Assembly (NCBI GenBank): GCA_024279945.1
Contig: JAJRRA010000079.1
Location: forward strand, 1 to 41,562
Source of the DNA: Gammaproteobacteria bacterium
Lineage (GTDB): Bacteria > Pseudomonadota > Gammaproteobacteria > Xanthomonadales > SZUA-36
Direction: 5' to 3'
Length of the DNA: 41,562 bases
Part shown: piece by piece, positions 17,553 through 26,067 of the stretch
Layout of the letters: the number at the start of each line of letters is the position of its first letter
Numbering within the stretch: position 1 is the first letter of the stretch
The notes under the pieces: model-generated
Told to the model about the DNA's origin: nothing
What the model saw: only the letters and a program-made list of their open reading frames with translations
Database searches by the model: none
Made by a program: the position numbers and the translations under genes

Positions 17553-18614
17553 TTATCCGTTCTGCGCACGATGGCGTAAAACATGATCAATCAATACCAG
17601 GGCCAGCATGGCTTCGACAATGGGCGTCGCCCGGATTCCGACACAGGGGTCATGACGGCCGGTGGTAATAACCTGCACTTCATTGCCATCGGTATCCAGT
17701 CCCCTGCAGGGAATTCTGAGGCTGGATGTGGGTTTGAAAGCCGTACTGACAAACACATCCTGACCACTCGATATGCCACCGAGGATACCCCCTGCGTGGT
17801 TACTTAGAAAGCCCTCTTTTGTCATTTCATCGCGATGCTGCGTTCCGTTCTGTTCAACGCTGTTGAAACCCGCCCCGATTTCAACCCCTTTCGCCGCATT
17901 GATGCCCATCATGGCGCTGGCCAGGTCCGCATCAAGCTTGCCGTAAATCGGCGCACCCAGGCCCGCCGGCACGTTTCGCGCCACCACGTTCACCCGTGCG
18001 CCTACGGAATCTCCCGACTTGCGCAACGCATCCATAAACGACTCGAGTTGCGGCACTTTAGCCGGATCAGGACAGAAAAACGGGTTGTCGTCTATGCTCT
18101 CCCAATGAATGGTCTCATCGGTGCGGATGGGCCCCAGTTGGGCCAGCCAGCCCTGGATCTCGATGCCGTGATTCACATTGAGCCACTTGCGAGCGATCGC
18201 GCCGGCCGCCACCCGCATGGCAGTCTCCCGCGCAGACGCACGCCCTCCGCCGCGATAATCCCTTAAACCATATTTTTTCCAATAGGTGAAATCAGCATGG
18301 CCCGGCCGAAACTGATCCTTGATTTTACCGTAGTCTTTCGATTTCGCATCGGTGTTTTCAATCACCAGGGCAATCGGTGTACCGCTGGTCCTGCCCTCAA
18401 ACACACCGGACAGTATCTGTACATCGTCTTTCTCCCGGCGCTGGGAAGTGTGCCTGGATTTGCCGGTAGCGCGGCGGTCGAGTTGCAGCTTGATTTCTGC
18501 TGCATCGATTTCCAGCCCAGGGGGGCAACCGTCGATCACGACCCCGATCGCCGGGCCATGGCTTTCACCGAATGTGGTGCATCGGAACAGGTGGCCAAAG
18601 GTGTTATGTGACAT
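17553..18614 (-). CDS. aroC: Chorismate synthase
   Basis: 353 residues. It eliminates phosphate from EPSP to make chorismate, the branch point for tryptophan and other aromatics, using reduced FMN. Family signatures: [18 protein letters not shown] (residues ~13-30), [20 protein letters not shown] and [13 protein letters not shown]. The ATG overlaps the prmB stop by 11 bp. Upstream position in the same run as trpF, trpB and trpA is metabolically consistent. Confidence 0.97.
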   Translation of the reverse strand: MSHNTFGHLFRCTTFGESHGPAIGVVIDGCPPGLEIDAAEIKLQLDRRATGKSRHTSQRREKDDVQILSGVFEGRTSGTPIALVIENTDAKSKDYGKIKDQFRPGHADFTYWKKYGLRDYRGGGRASARETAMRVAAGAIARKWLNVNHGIEIQGWLAQLGPIRTDETIHWESIDDNPFFCPDPAKVPQLESFMDALRKSGDSVGARVNVVARNVPAGLGAPIYGKLDADLASAMMGINAAKGVEIGAGFNSVEQNGTQHRDEMTKEGFLSNHAGGILGGISSGQDVFVSTAFKPTSSLRIPCRGLDTDGNEVQVITTGRHDPCVGIRATPIVEAMLALVLIDHVLRHRAQNG

Positions 18615-19518
18615 TTTTTCTTTCCTCCAGTAAAGCCGCTATCCGGGGACCGGCTTGATCCAGTTCCTCCCGCGTCAGGATAAATACACCGGAACCGCCC
18701 TGGGTGAAATCCAGCCACAGAAACGGCACTTCCGGCAGCAAGGCACTCAGGCGTTCTTCACTTTCGCCCACTTCACACAGCAGCACGCCATTTGCCGTCA
18801 GAAAGCACGGCGCGTCCGCCAGAATGGACAACGTGGCGTTCAGGCCGTCACGCCCGGAAACCAGGCCCTCAACCGGTTCGGCCCGATACTCATCCGGCAG
18901 GGTTTCAATGGATTCTACGGGAACATAAGGCGGGTTCGCCACGATTAAGTCATAGCGGCAGGCGGAAAGTGCGTGGAATAAGTCAGATTCGATCAGTTTT
19001 ACCCGCTCACCCGCGGCATGGCGGCTGATATTGGCTGCGGCAATTTTGAGCGCCTCGCGACTGTTATCCACCGCATCGACCCGGGTCATGGGCAGATAGC
19101 GGGCAATGGCAACAGCAATGCAGCCGCTACCGGTGCACATATCCAGCACGCGCCTGAGTGAGGCCGGATCGACCCAGGGCTGGAAGCGGTCGTGTATCAG
19201 TTCGGCGATGGGAGAGCGCGGCACCAGGGCGCCAGGGCCGGATTCGAACTCGAGCCCGGCAAACCAGGCGCGGCCGGTCAGGTAGGCCAGCGGCAGTTTT
19301 TGCGTTATGCGGGCGTCCAGCAATTCCCTGACCTGCTGCTCCTCCCGGTCATCAAGCGCCCTGTCCCAGTCATCAAAGCTTCCCTCCGGGCTAACGCCGA
19401 TGGCATGCAGGACCAGCCAGGCCGCTTCATCCCGTGCATTTGTCGTTCCATGGCCGAAATGAACATCTGCCTCATCCAGCTTTCTGTTCGCCCACTCGGC
19501 CCACTGTGCAACATTCAT
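18604..19518 (-). CDS. prmB: 50S ribosomal protein L3 N5-glutamine methyltransferase
   Basis: About 304 residues. It methylates a glutamine of ribosomal protein L3 (HemK/PrmC family). The SAM-binding motif [16 protein letters not shown] and the glutamine-binding NPPY in [10 protein letters not shown] are present, and the [11 protein letters not shown] segment before them is characteristic of PrmB. The start is uncertain: ATG 19518, ATG 19527 and GTG 19539 are all in frame and none has a good ribosome-binding site. The stop overlaps the aroC start by 11 bp; this is the first gene of the long minus-strand run. Confidence 0.93.
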   Translation of the reverse strand: MNVAQWAEWANRKLDEADVHFGHGTTNARDEAAWLVLHAIGVSPEGSFDDWDRALDDREEQQVRELLDARITQKLPLAYLTGRAWFAGLEFESGPGALVPRSPIAELIHDRFQPWVDPASLRRVLDMCTGSGCIAVAIARYLPMTRVDAVDNSREALKIAAANISRHAAGERVKLIESDLFHALSACRYDLIVANPPYVPVESIETLPDEYRAEPVEGLVSGRDGLNATLSILADAPCFLTANGVLLCEVGESEERLSALLPEVPFLWLDFTQGGSGVFILTREELDQAGPRIAALLEERKNVT

Positions 19519-19555
19519 CGTCAACATCCAGGTTTTCACATGTTCAGGCTCACGG

Positions 19556-19586
19556 TTTACACACCCCGGTCTGCTCGAAGTATAAT
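19556..19586 (+). promoter_or_regulatory. Possible sigma70 promoter for the SCO1-psd pair
   Basis: TTTACA (19556-19561, one mismatch) and a perfect TATAAT (19581-19586) are separated by 19 bp, slightly long, in the gap between divergent prmB and the SCO1-like gene. The ATG of the latter is 50 bp downstream. Confidence 0.45.
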
Positions 19587-19635
19587 CGAGGTTTCACTAC
19601 TGCCTGGGTTTGATTTGACTTCCAACAACTTCAAT

Positions 19636-20259
19636 ATGCGACTTTTCATCATGGCGTCCGTACTCGGCATCGTCAGCGCCATCGGCGGCTTTTCGTACTG
19701 GCAGTTAAGCCACGCCCGCAACCCGTTTCCAAGTTCATCGCTACTGGTGCTGCCGGATGCCCGCGTCATCGCGGATTTCAGGCTCGCCGATCAGGATTCA
19801 CAGCCCTTCACGCTGGCCAATCTGCGCGGCAAGTGGTCATTGATTTTCTTCGGATACACCCAGTGCCCCGATGTCTGTCCCAGCACCCTGTACGAGTTGC
19901 AAAAGGTCAACGATATCCTCAAGCAATCGTTGCCGAACAAAGCCGACCGGCCGCAGATTCTTTTCTTCTCGGTCGACCCGGAGAGGGACACGGCTGCCAA
20001 ACTGAAGCAGTACCTGGCGTACTTCGACCCCGATTTTATCGGCGTCACGGGGGATGATGCGCAGTTACTGCCGCTTACCCGCCAAATGGGCATTGCCTAC
20101 CGGATCGAAGAACACGAGCCCGGGGCTACGCAGTACGATGTTGCTCATTCAGCCAGTATCCTGCTGATGAATCCGGCCGGCAGGCTTTACGGGGCCTTTC
20201 CGGCGCCCCATGATGCAGAAAAAATTTCGGCCGACATGCTGACCATCATCGAAGATTAA
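19636..20259 (+). CDS. SCO1/SenC/PrrC-family copper chaperone or thiol-disulfide protein
   Basis: 207 residues from ATG 19636; a much longer open frame upstream runs antisense through prmB and is rejected. One N-terminal membrane anchor (residues ~3-24) places the domain in the periplasm. The thioredoxin-like fold carries CPDVC (Cys77, Cys81) and the copper-ligand histidine His171 (YDVAHSASILL), the full SCO metal site (PF02630). SCO proteins deliver copper to the CuA site of cytochrome c oxidase or reduce its cysteines. It ends 5 bp before psd and is probably co-transcribed with it. No oxidase gene is near. Confidence 0.92.
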   Translation: MRLFIMASVLGIVSAIGGFSYWQLSHARNPFPSSSLLVLPDARVIADFRLADQDSQPFTLANLRGKWSLIFFGYTQCPDVCPSTLYELQKVNDILKQSLPNKADRPQILFFSVDPERDTAAKLKQYLAYFDPDFIGVTGDDAQLLPLTRQMGIAYRIEEHEPGATQYDVAHSASILLMNPAGRLYGAFPAPHDAEKISADMLTIIED

Positions 20260-20264
20260 TCCCC

Positions 20265-21119
20265 TTGGTCCTACTCGAGAAATTTCTTGCAGCGATTCAA
20301 TTCCTGCTCCCCCATCACCTGCTGTCCAGTCTCGTTCACCGCTTCATGCGCATCCGGCTGAAGGCAATTAAAAACCTGCAAATAGTGCTGATCGGTGAGA
20401 TGGCGGGCGTTGACTGGAGCGAATCCAAGCTAAAGTCCGTGTCTGATTTTGAGACTTTCAATGCCTTTTTTACGCGCGAACTGGAGGATGACGCCCGGCC
20501 GATCGACCCGGATCCCGCCTCTTTCGTCTCACCCTGTGACGGCAAAATCAGCCAGTGCGGGCGATTAACCAGCGACCGCATATTGCAGGCCAAGGGGCAA
20601 CACTACTCGGTTCGGAACCTGTTGGCCGGCGACCCGGTAGCCCGCGAATTCAACAACGGATTCTTCCACACCATCTACCTGTCGCCGCAGGATTATCACC
20701 GCGTCCACATGCCACTGGATGGCCATCTGCAGCGCGTGATCCACGTGCCGGGAAGGCTGTTCAGCGTGGCGCCCTACACGGTGCGTCGCGTGCCACGAAT
20801 CTTTACCCGCAATGAGCGCGTGATCAGCCTGTTTGAGACCCGTCACGGGCCCATGGCGGTCATCCTGGTCGGCGCCATGCTGGTCTCGAGCATGGAGACC
20901 GCCTGGTCCGGCGTGGTCACGCCTCCCCGTGGACGGCGGGTCGTCACCGGCGACTGGAGCCGGCAAAATATTCGTCTTAAAAAGGGTCAGGAAATGGGGC
21001 GTTTCAATATGGGCTCAACGGTGATCCTGTTGCTGCCGGCCACTGCGGTTTCCATGCTGGAGGACTACGAAGCGGACGATCTGGTCCTCATGGGGCAGAA
21101 GCTTGGGCGCCTGACTTAG
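20265..21119 (+). CDS. psd: Phosphatidylserine decarboxylase proenzyme
   Basis: 284 residues from a TTG at 20265, which gives the usual N-terminus (KFLAAIQFLLPHHLLSSLVHR) and length. It makes phosphatidylethanolamine at the inner membrane. The precursor cleaves itself at the Gly-Ser bond of MGST (249-252); Ser251 becomes the pyruvoyl group. The catalytic triad partners Asp92 (SPCDGK) and His148 (YHRVHMP) are present. No ribosome-binding site is seen for the TTG, and translation may be coupled to the SCO1-like gene ending 5 bp before. Confidence 0.94.
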   Translation: MVLLEKFLAAIQFLLPHHLLSSLVHRFMRIRLKAIKNLQIVLIGEMAGVDWSESKLKSVSDFETFNAFFTRELEDDARPIDPDPASFVSPCDGKISQCGRLTSDRILQAKGQHYSVRNLLAGDPVAREFNNGFFHTIYLSPQDYHRVHMPLDGHLQRVIHVPGRLFSVAPYTVRRVPRIFTRNERVISLFETRHGPMAVILVGAMLVSSMETAWSGVVTPPRGRRVVTGDWSRQNIRLKKGQEMGRFNMGSTVILLLPATAVSMLEDYEADDLVLMGQKLGRLT

Positions 21120-21128
21120 ATGGAAGCA

Positions 21129-21140
21129 GACAGGCCTGTC
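21129..21140. repeat. 12-bp perfect palindrome between psd and the AraC regulator
   Basis: GACAGGCCTGTC lies 9 bp after the psd stop codon and 76 bp before the regulator start. It could be a dimeric protein binding site. Too short for a terminator and possibly chance. Confidence 0.3.
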
Positions 21141-21215
21141 AAGTGCAGCCCGAGGCGTAACTGTGCTACTCAATTATCATATTTCCTGTTGAAGCAATAA
21201 GTTGATAACCCGATA

Positions 21216-22289
21216 GTGAAATTTGGCGAACTTTACATTGTAGACTTGAAAACGACGAAGAATTTGTCTTCGCCCGGAAAGCACCAGTGGCATGGTCTGG
21301 AAAAACATGGGGTCAGGAGCACCCGCTTTGCTGCAGCACAGGACGAGTCTTTTGCTGATATTCCCTATAATATCAATCCAATCAGGTCGACTGACAGCAA
21401 ACCCATATTTTTCAAAGTAGACGCTGATGGCATCATTGAAATTCAGGACGTACAAATCAAAAGCCCTACCCTCAGTCACAATCAGATCGGTGACATTATC
21501 TCTTTCCAGTTTGTGTCAAAGGTGTCCCGATCAGCAACTCTGGGCGATATCACCAACACCCACAACCTGGGTCCCGCTATCATCTGTACGACCATCGGTA
21601 ACCCGATAAACTCTTACCGCCTGCCCAAGGTCGGTGAGGTCCCAAAGTGCGTCATTATTCACACCACATTATCTACCCTGATTTCCCGGCTTAATGAAAA
21701 CCTGAACGACTACCCGAAGTGGTTTCGCAATTGCGTAGACGGGCAGTCTGCCAGTCCGATTCAAAGAGTCCTTTTTCTGGATCCTGCTCATCGCGGCCTG
21801 ACCTGGCCGTGTTTTCAGCTTCCGGTAGGAGGCAACCTTCTCAATAAATGGTTGACCGCAAAATATTGGGAGTTACTGACTGTCGGCTTGCATACCCTCA
21901 AAGAGGATGTGGAATACTTACCGCTTTCACCACCGGGAAATATGATTGCCATGACAGAAAGGCTACGCAGGGCCCGGCGTATTCTGGATCGTGAGTATGT
22001 AAATCCACCTTCACTGGAAAGCCTTTCGCTTCACCTGGGCCTGTCCCAAACGCGGTTGAAATCCGGATTCAAAGGCATTTTCAACACCACGATTACGCAA
22101 TATTGTCTCCAAAAACGAATTCAGGCGGCACAATTACTACTGGCGGAAAATCACCTGACCATTTCTCAAATAGCAGACAACGTCGGTTATGAGGATCCCT
22201 CGGCCTTTTCGCGGGCTTTTCGCCGAATTACAGGCGTAAGCCCCAACCAGTGGAGACAATCCGGAATCCCGGTAATTTCACAGGAATAA
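21216..22289 (+). CDS. AraC/XylS-family transcriptional regulator
   Basis: 357 residues from GTG 21216. The C-terminal ~95 residues (about 255-350) form the double helix-turn-helix: LESLSLHLGLSQTRLKSGFK, then ISQIADNVGYEDPSAFSRAF and RRITGVSPNQWR. The N-terminal ~200 residues are a ligand or dimer domain without a close match that I recognise; the general plan resembles PchR-like regulators that sense small secreted metabolites. The start is weakly supported: there is no clear ribosome-binding site. It is convergent with the serine hydrolase (20-bp gap) and is the only regulator in the accessory island 21216-35261, so it is the natural candidate to control it. Base composition looks lower in GC than the housekeeping block, which may mark acquired DNA. 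Confidence 0.87.
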   Translation: MKFGELYIVDLKTTKNLSSPGKHQWHGLEKHGVRSTRFAAAQDESFADIPYNINPIRSTDSKPIFFKVDADGIIEIQDVQIKSPTLSHNQIGDIISFQFVSKVSRSATLGDITNTHNLGPAIICTTIGNPINSYRLPKVGEVPKCVIIHTTLSTLISRLNENLNDYPKWFRNCVDGQSASPIQRVLFLDPAHRGLTWPCFQLPVGGNLLNKWLTAKYWELLTVGLHTLKEDVEYLPLSPPGNMIAMTERLRRARRILDREYVNPPSLESLSLHLGLSQTRLKSGFKGIFNTTITQYCLQKRIQAAQLLLAENHLTISQIADNVGYEDPSAFSRAFRRITGVSPNQWRQSGIPVISQE

Positions 22290-22309
22290 ACCGAAGATTG
22301 ACTACTCCG

Positions 22310-23731
22310 TCACGGCGTGATCCTGGAAGCCGGCATTGCACCGATGGAAGTGAGCACCTCCAGTCCCGTCACCCTTCCTGAGTCACTTACAAAACGAAGC
22401 CTGATTTCATCATCTGTAGCCAGTACAAACTCATTAGCTGATTGGGGAAGCAAGGGGATCAGGGATGAATTATCCTCATCATTAAGCTGTAACTGCAGTT
22501 CTCCATCCTTCAGCACGATCCAGATAAACTCACCAAACACACGAAACGGACTCATCCTGTACTTGCCTGTACAGGTTTCCAATACTTGCTCGGAAACTTT
22601 GACTCCGGTCTCTTTCGGCTGTGGAATCATAAATATCTCGCGCGCTATCTTTACGGCCAGACTGCCAGGCGAAATGGGGGCACCATCGGCGTTCACAAGC
22701 ACAATCAGGGTGATGTCTTCGTCCGCAAAGTAATCCTGATGGCTGCCAAAGCCGGAGATGCTACCCGAATGCCCCCATCTGCGATGCCCCTGGAAGTCGC
22801 TGATCAACAGTCCACCCAGTGCATAGCGTTGTTTGGTCCCATCAGGAAACGTATTGGTTTGGGTGATCAGGTCCCGTAATTTCTGAGAGCTTAATGGTGA
22901 TTTGAACACCATACGACGGTACTTAAGCAAATCTGCAGCAGAAGATTCCAGCGTACCCGCAGAAAAAGGTGTCAGTTGTGGTACCGGGTCTGCACGGGCA
23001 TATCCACCTGACGTTACCGTGTAACCACGTGCCTGATGCGGCACTATTTCAGCGTAGTCGCCGGTGAAGGTTGCTTTCAGACCGAACGGTTCAAGCAGAC
23101 TGGTTTCCAAATAATCGAAATAGTCTGATCCGCTGACTGCCTCGATTATCAACCCCAACAAGTAGTAACCCGAATTACTGTAGCTGTACTGGCTGCCGGG
23201 CTCAAATTCGAGTGCTTTATCTCTGAACAGACCCACAATGTCATCGCGTGTTGTAACCACCCATGACATCATCGGCATGGCTCCCGGCAATGCAGTGTAG
23301 TTTGGAATACCGGATGTGTGGGTCAACAACTGACGGATAGTGACCCGACTGGCAGGCCCCTCATATTCCTTAAGGTAGTGTGCAACTTCCGCATCCAGGT
23401 CTATTTCTCCCTTTTCCACTAATTGAAGAATAAGTAATGCGGTATATGACTTACTGAGCGAGCCGATCTTGTAAACTGTATTTCTTGTTGCCGGGATCTG
23501 GTTTCCGATGTCAGCGTAGCCGCTGTTTCTTTCGTAAACGATTTCTCCCCCCTGATCAATCAGGATCGAGTACGCGGGTGTGTCTCCGGACCAACTCAGC
23601 CTGGAAGATACCAGTGCATCAATGTTTTCGATGATTTCCTGGTTAAACTCGACTTTTGACTGGGCCGATCCGGAAAAAACAATGTTGACCAAAAGGACTA
23701 CAAAAAGCGCCGCTCTGCGTAACGATATCAT
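22310..23731 (-). CDS. Secreted serine hydrolase, beta-lactamase/S12 family (first of three)
   Basis: 473 residues from ATG 23731, with GGAG seven bases upstream. A signal peptide is seen at 1-25 (ALFVVLLVNIVFSGSAQS), so it is periplasmic or exported. Catalytic motifs of class C beta-lactamase/DD-peptidase folds are complete: SLSK (Ser91, Lys94), YSN (184-186) and HSG (321-323). A C-terminal beta-rich domain (~385-473) follows. Such enzymes hydrolyse D-amino-acid peptides, esters or lactams; the motifs do not define the substrate and resistance is not implied. It is divergent from the oxoamine-synthase-like gene, sharing a 174-bp promoter region. Confidence 0.92.
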   Translation of the reverse strand: MISLRRAALFVVLLVNIVFSGSAQSKVEFNQEIIENIDALVSSRLSWSGDTPAYSILIDQGGEIVYERNSGYADIGNQIPATRNTVYKIGSLSKSYTALLILQLVEKGEIDLDAEVAHYLKEYEGPASRVTIRQLLTHTSGIPNYTALPGAMPMMSWVVTTRDDIVGLFRDKALEFEPGSQYSYSNSGYYLLGLIIEAVSGSDYFDYLETSLLEPFGLKATFTGDYAEIVPHQARGYTVTSGGYARADPVPQLTPFSAGTLESSAADLLKYRRMVFKSPLSSQKLRDLITQTNTFPDGTKQRYALGGLLISDFQGHRRWGHSGSISGFGSHQDYFADEDITLIVLVNADGAPISPGSLAVKIAREIFMIPQPKETGVKVSEQVLETCTGKYRMSPFRVFGEFIWIVLKDGELQLQLNDEDNSSLIPLLPQSANEFVLATDDEIRLRFVSDSGRVTGLEVLTSIGAMPASRITP

Positions 23732-23797
23732 CGCTTATCTCCCTACCATACGAGCATTGTTGATCATGCTGAATAATAGCCTGAACCAACACACAAG

Positions 23798-23858
23798 CTG
23801 TAGGCAAAGACGCACCGCGTACCGCATCGGCACATCAATTTGACGGATCAGCCTACAG
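23798..23858. promoter_or_regulatory. Inverted 8-bp sites in the divergent promoter region
   Basis: CTGTAGGC at 23798-23805 and its reverse complement GCCTACAG at 23851-23858 are placed 53 bp apart (start to start, about five helical turns) between the divergent serine hydrolase and PLP enzyme genes. This spacing suits a looping regulator such as the nearby AraC-family protein. Two short matches may still be coincidence. Confidence 0.35.
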
Positions 23859-23905
23859 TCATTTTGCTAGCGGGCTCTAGTATTCTCATATGGTTAAGGT
23901 AACGT

Positions 23906-25015
23906 ATGTCTGACACCACACACTACATAATGGAATCTGCCCCGGGTTCCGAAACCACTATCACTGGACAGAGCTATCTCTATTTCGGCGGCACGGGATA
24001 CTACGAACTTCAAAGTCATCCTGAGCTCATCAATGCAGGAATCGAGGCCTGGAAGATATCCGGCACCAGTACGGCAGCAAGCCGTAGAGGTATGGGGACC
24101 GCTGCAATTCACCTGAAAGTCGAACAGCTTGCAGCAAAATATTTTGCTGCCGAAGATGCAAGCTATATTGCATCGGGTTATCTCAGCAATATGGCCGGTT
24201 TGCAGGCACTTTATGAAGCCCGGTCATTCGATGTGATTTTCATTGACCAGCATGCGCATTTTTGCATCTTCGATGCCGCACGTTCCATCGGCGTAGAAAA
24301 TTTCCCATTTTCCCATTTGAGTCCGGATGACCTGCTCCGACAGCTAAAAGCACATGTCAAACCCGGTCAGAGGCCTGTGGTGTTGACAGACGGTCTTTTT
24401 CCTGGCCACGGCAGCATCGCTCCACTACCCCGCTACCTGGAGATTCTCGAACCCTGGAACGGCATCATCTGGGTCGATGATGCTCACGGGGCCGGAATAC
24501 TCGGCCCACATGGCAGAGGGACAGAAGACCACTTTAGTTTAAACAGCGACCGGATATATTCCGGCACAACAATGTCCAAAGCATTCGGCGGTTTCGGCGG
24601 CATGGTAAAAGGGTCAAAAACATTCATGGCGAATGTCCGCTCAGGGAACGTCATGAATGGCGCCAGCCAACCCCCCTTGCCCATTGCAGCCACAACAGCC
24701 AGGGGAATAGAGTTGGTCACGGCAAACCCACAGTGGCGAGAGGCCCTGTGGCGCAACGCACGGCTACTCAAAGCCGGTCTGCGGAAACTGGGATTCGATA
24801 CAGATCAGTCAGAAATTCCAATTATTACATTTTCACTGGAAAATCCGCACCGAAACCGCCAGGTATTCAAACAACTCCTGCAACGGAAAATAGCCATTCA
24901 GAACACCAACTATCCCGGTATTGCCGCCGGTGGAACACTGCGAATGGTGGCATTTTCAACGCATACTGACGAACAGATCAATTATTTCCTTGAGGAACTG
25001 CGTTCCATCATTTGA
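23906..25015 (+). CDS. Alpha-oxoamine synthase-like PLP enzyme (BioF/KBL/SPT group)
   Basis: 369 residues from ATG 23906 (AAGG nearby). Fold type I PLP enzyme: cofactor lysine Lys225 in SGTTMSKAFGGFGG, the PLP aspartate and histidine in VDDAHGAGILG (Asp191/192, His194), a ring-stacking histidine at 116-118 and the AOS-type ASRRGMGTAAIHLKVEQLA. Members condense an amino acid with an acyl-CoA, losing CO2, to give an aminoketone (biotin, heme, sphingolipid, threonine catabolism). It is about 25 residues shorter than BioF or KBL, and the usual DEAHS reads DDAHG. No other biotin, heme or sphingolipid gene is near. The nearest genes are a divergent serine hydrolase and a convergent epimerase. The product is unknown; cytoplasmic. 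Confidence 0.85.
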   Translation: MSDTTHYIMESAPGSETTITGQSYLYFGGTGYYELQSHPELINAGIEAWKISGTSTAASRRGMGTAAIHLKVEQLAAKYFAAEDASYIASGYLSNMAGLQALYEARSFDVIFIDQHAHFCIFDAARSIGVENFPFSHLSPDDLLRQLKAHVKPGQRPVVLTDGLFPGHGSIAPLPRYLEILEPWNGIIWVDDAHGAGILGPHGRGTEDHFSLNSDRIYSGTTMSKAFGGFGGMVKGSKTFMANVRSGNVMNGASQPPLPIAATTARGIELVTANPQWREALWRNARLLKAGLRKLGFDTDQSEIPIITFSLENPHRNRQVFKQLLQRKIAIQNTNYPGIAAGGTLRMVAFSTHTDEQINYFLEELRSII

Positions 25016-25049
25016 TTCCACAACTGTTGGGAGCGTACTGCCTGACGGC

Positions 25050-26042
25050 TTATCCCCACATCTGCGGATCGATTGCGGAAACAATCCCTTTGTCATAGGT
25101 CAGTCCCCTGGGGCGATCGTACTTGAGAAGCAGGGGTCCATCGATATCGACGAAGTCACAGAGTTGGGCAACGACAAAGGCAGGGGCCATCGCCAACGAA
25201 GTACCACACATGTTGCCTACCATCAGTTTGCAATTCCGCTCTTTCGCCGCCCTGGCGAGTTTCAAAGCTTCGGTGAGCCCCCCCGTCTTGTCGAGCTTGA
25301 TATTGATCATGTCATAGCGTCCTGCCGCGACATCCAATTCACCGCTGTGCAGGCAGGACTCATCTGCCGCCAGCGTGATGGGGGATTTGAATCCCTCCAG
25401 CATTTCATCTGCACCCCGAGCCAGCGGTTGCTCGATCATCTCGAGATTCAGACGGTCACATTGCGGAATTATTTTCGTTAGTAATTCAAAATTCCAGCCC
25501 TGGTTTGCATCGACAACTAAAGTGGCATCGGGCCGGGCCGCGCGAATTGCCATCAGTTTTTCGTAGGGTTGATGACCGTCCAGTTTGATTTTTAGCACCG
25601 GCGCATCGGACGCGGCAGCCGCCTTGGCTGCCATTTCTTCAGCCGTGGACTCCAGGCCGATGGTATAAACGGTGGTTACTGGTCTCGGGTCAATGCCAGT
25701 CAATTCCCAGATACTCCTGCCTGAGCTTTTGCACTCCAGATCCCACATTGCACAATCAATGGCGTTACGCGCTCCGCCAGCGGGAAGTAATTCCTGCAGG
25801 TCTTCACGGGAAATACCCTGGCGGATTTCAGCAGCCACTGCGTGCACCTGCTCAAAAATACTATCGGCAGTTTCATCCATATAGAAAACCCCCTGGGCTT
25901 CCCCCCTGCCAATGCAGTCGTTGACTGCCAGTTGCACTACAATGCCGCGGATGGTGGTCCATTCCTTATCAGAAATCCGGAAGGGTTCAGTCATTTCCCA
26001 CGCTTCGATGTGTACGCTAAGTTTCACGATGATATTCCTCAT
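25050..26042 (-). CDS. Dipeptide epimerase-like enzyme of the enolase superfamily
   Basis: 330 residues from ATG 26042. Mandelate-racemase/muconate-lactonising fold with all catalytic marks of the L-Ala-D/L-Glu epimerase group: the acid/base pair KIK (Lys151, Lys153) and Lys249 or Lys252 (NIKLDKTGG), metal ligands Asp178 (VDANQGW), Glu204 (EQPLARG) and Asp227 (AADESC), and the C-terminal DxD (Asp299, Asp301 in VDIDGPLLL) that binds the dipeptide amino group. It interconverts D and L residues in a dipeptide; the exact dipeptide depends on loop residues I cannot resolve. Cytoplasmic. It lies 25 bp after the second serine hydrolase, forming a probable operon, and ends 34 bp from the convergent PLP gene. 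Confidence 0.9.
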   Translation of the reverse strand: MRNIIVKLSVHIEAWEMTEPFRISDKEWTTIRGIVVQLAVNDCIGRGEAQGVFYMDETADSIFEQVHAVAAEIRQGISREDLQELLPAGGARNAIDCAMWDLECKSSGRSIWELTGIDPRPVTTVYTIGLESTAEEMAAKAAAASDAPVLKIKLDGHQPYEKLMAIRAARPDATLVVDANQGWNFELLTKIIPQCDRLNLEMIEQPLARGADEMLEGFKSPITLAADESCLHSGELDVAAGRYDMINIKLDKTGGLTEALKLARAAKERNCKLMVGNMCGTSLAMAPAFVVAQLCDFVDIDGPLLLKYDRPRGLTYDKGIVSAIDPQMWG

Positions 26043-26067
26043 ATGATTCGTTTAGTTGTTTAATGCC

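Noticed and set aside
19192-19635. Long N-terminal extension of the SCO1-like protein
   Set aside because: It is antisense to prmB and has no family match; the membrane anchor begins at ATG 19636.
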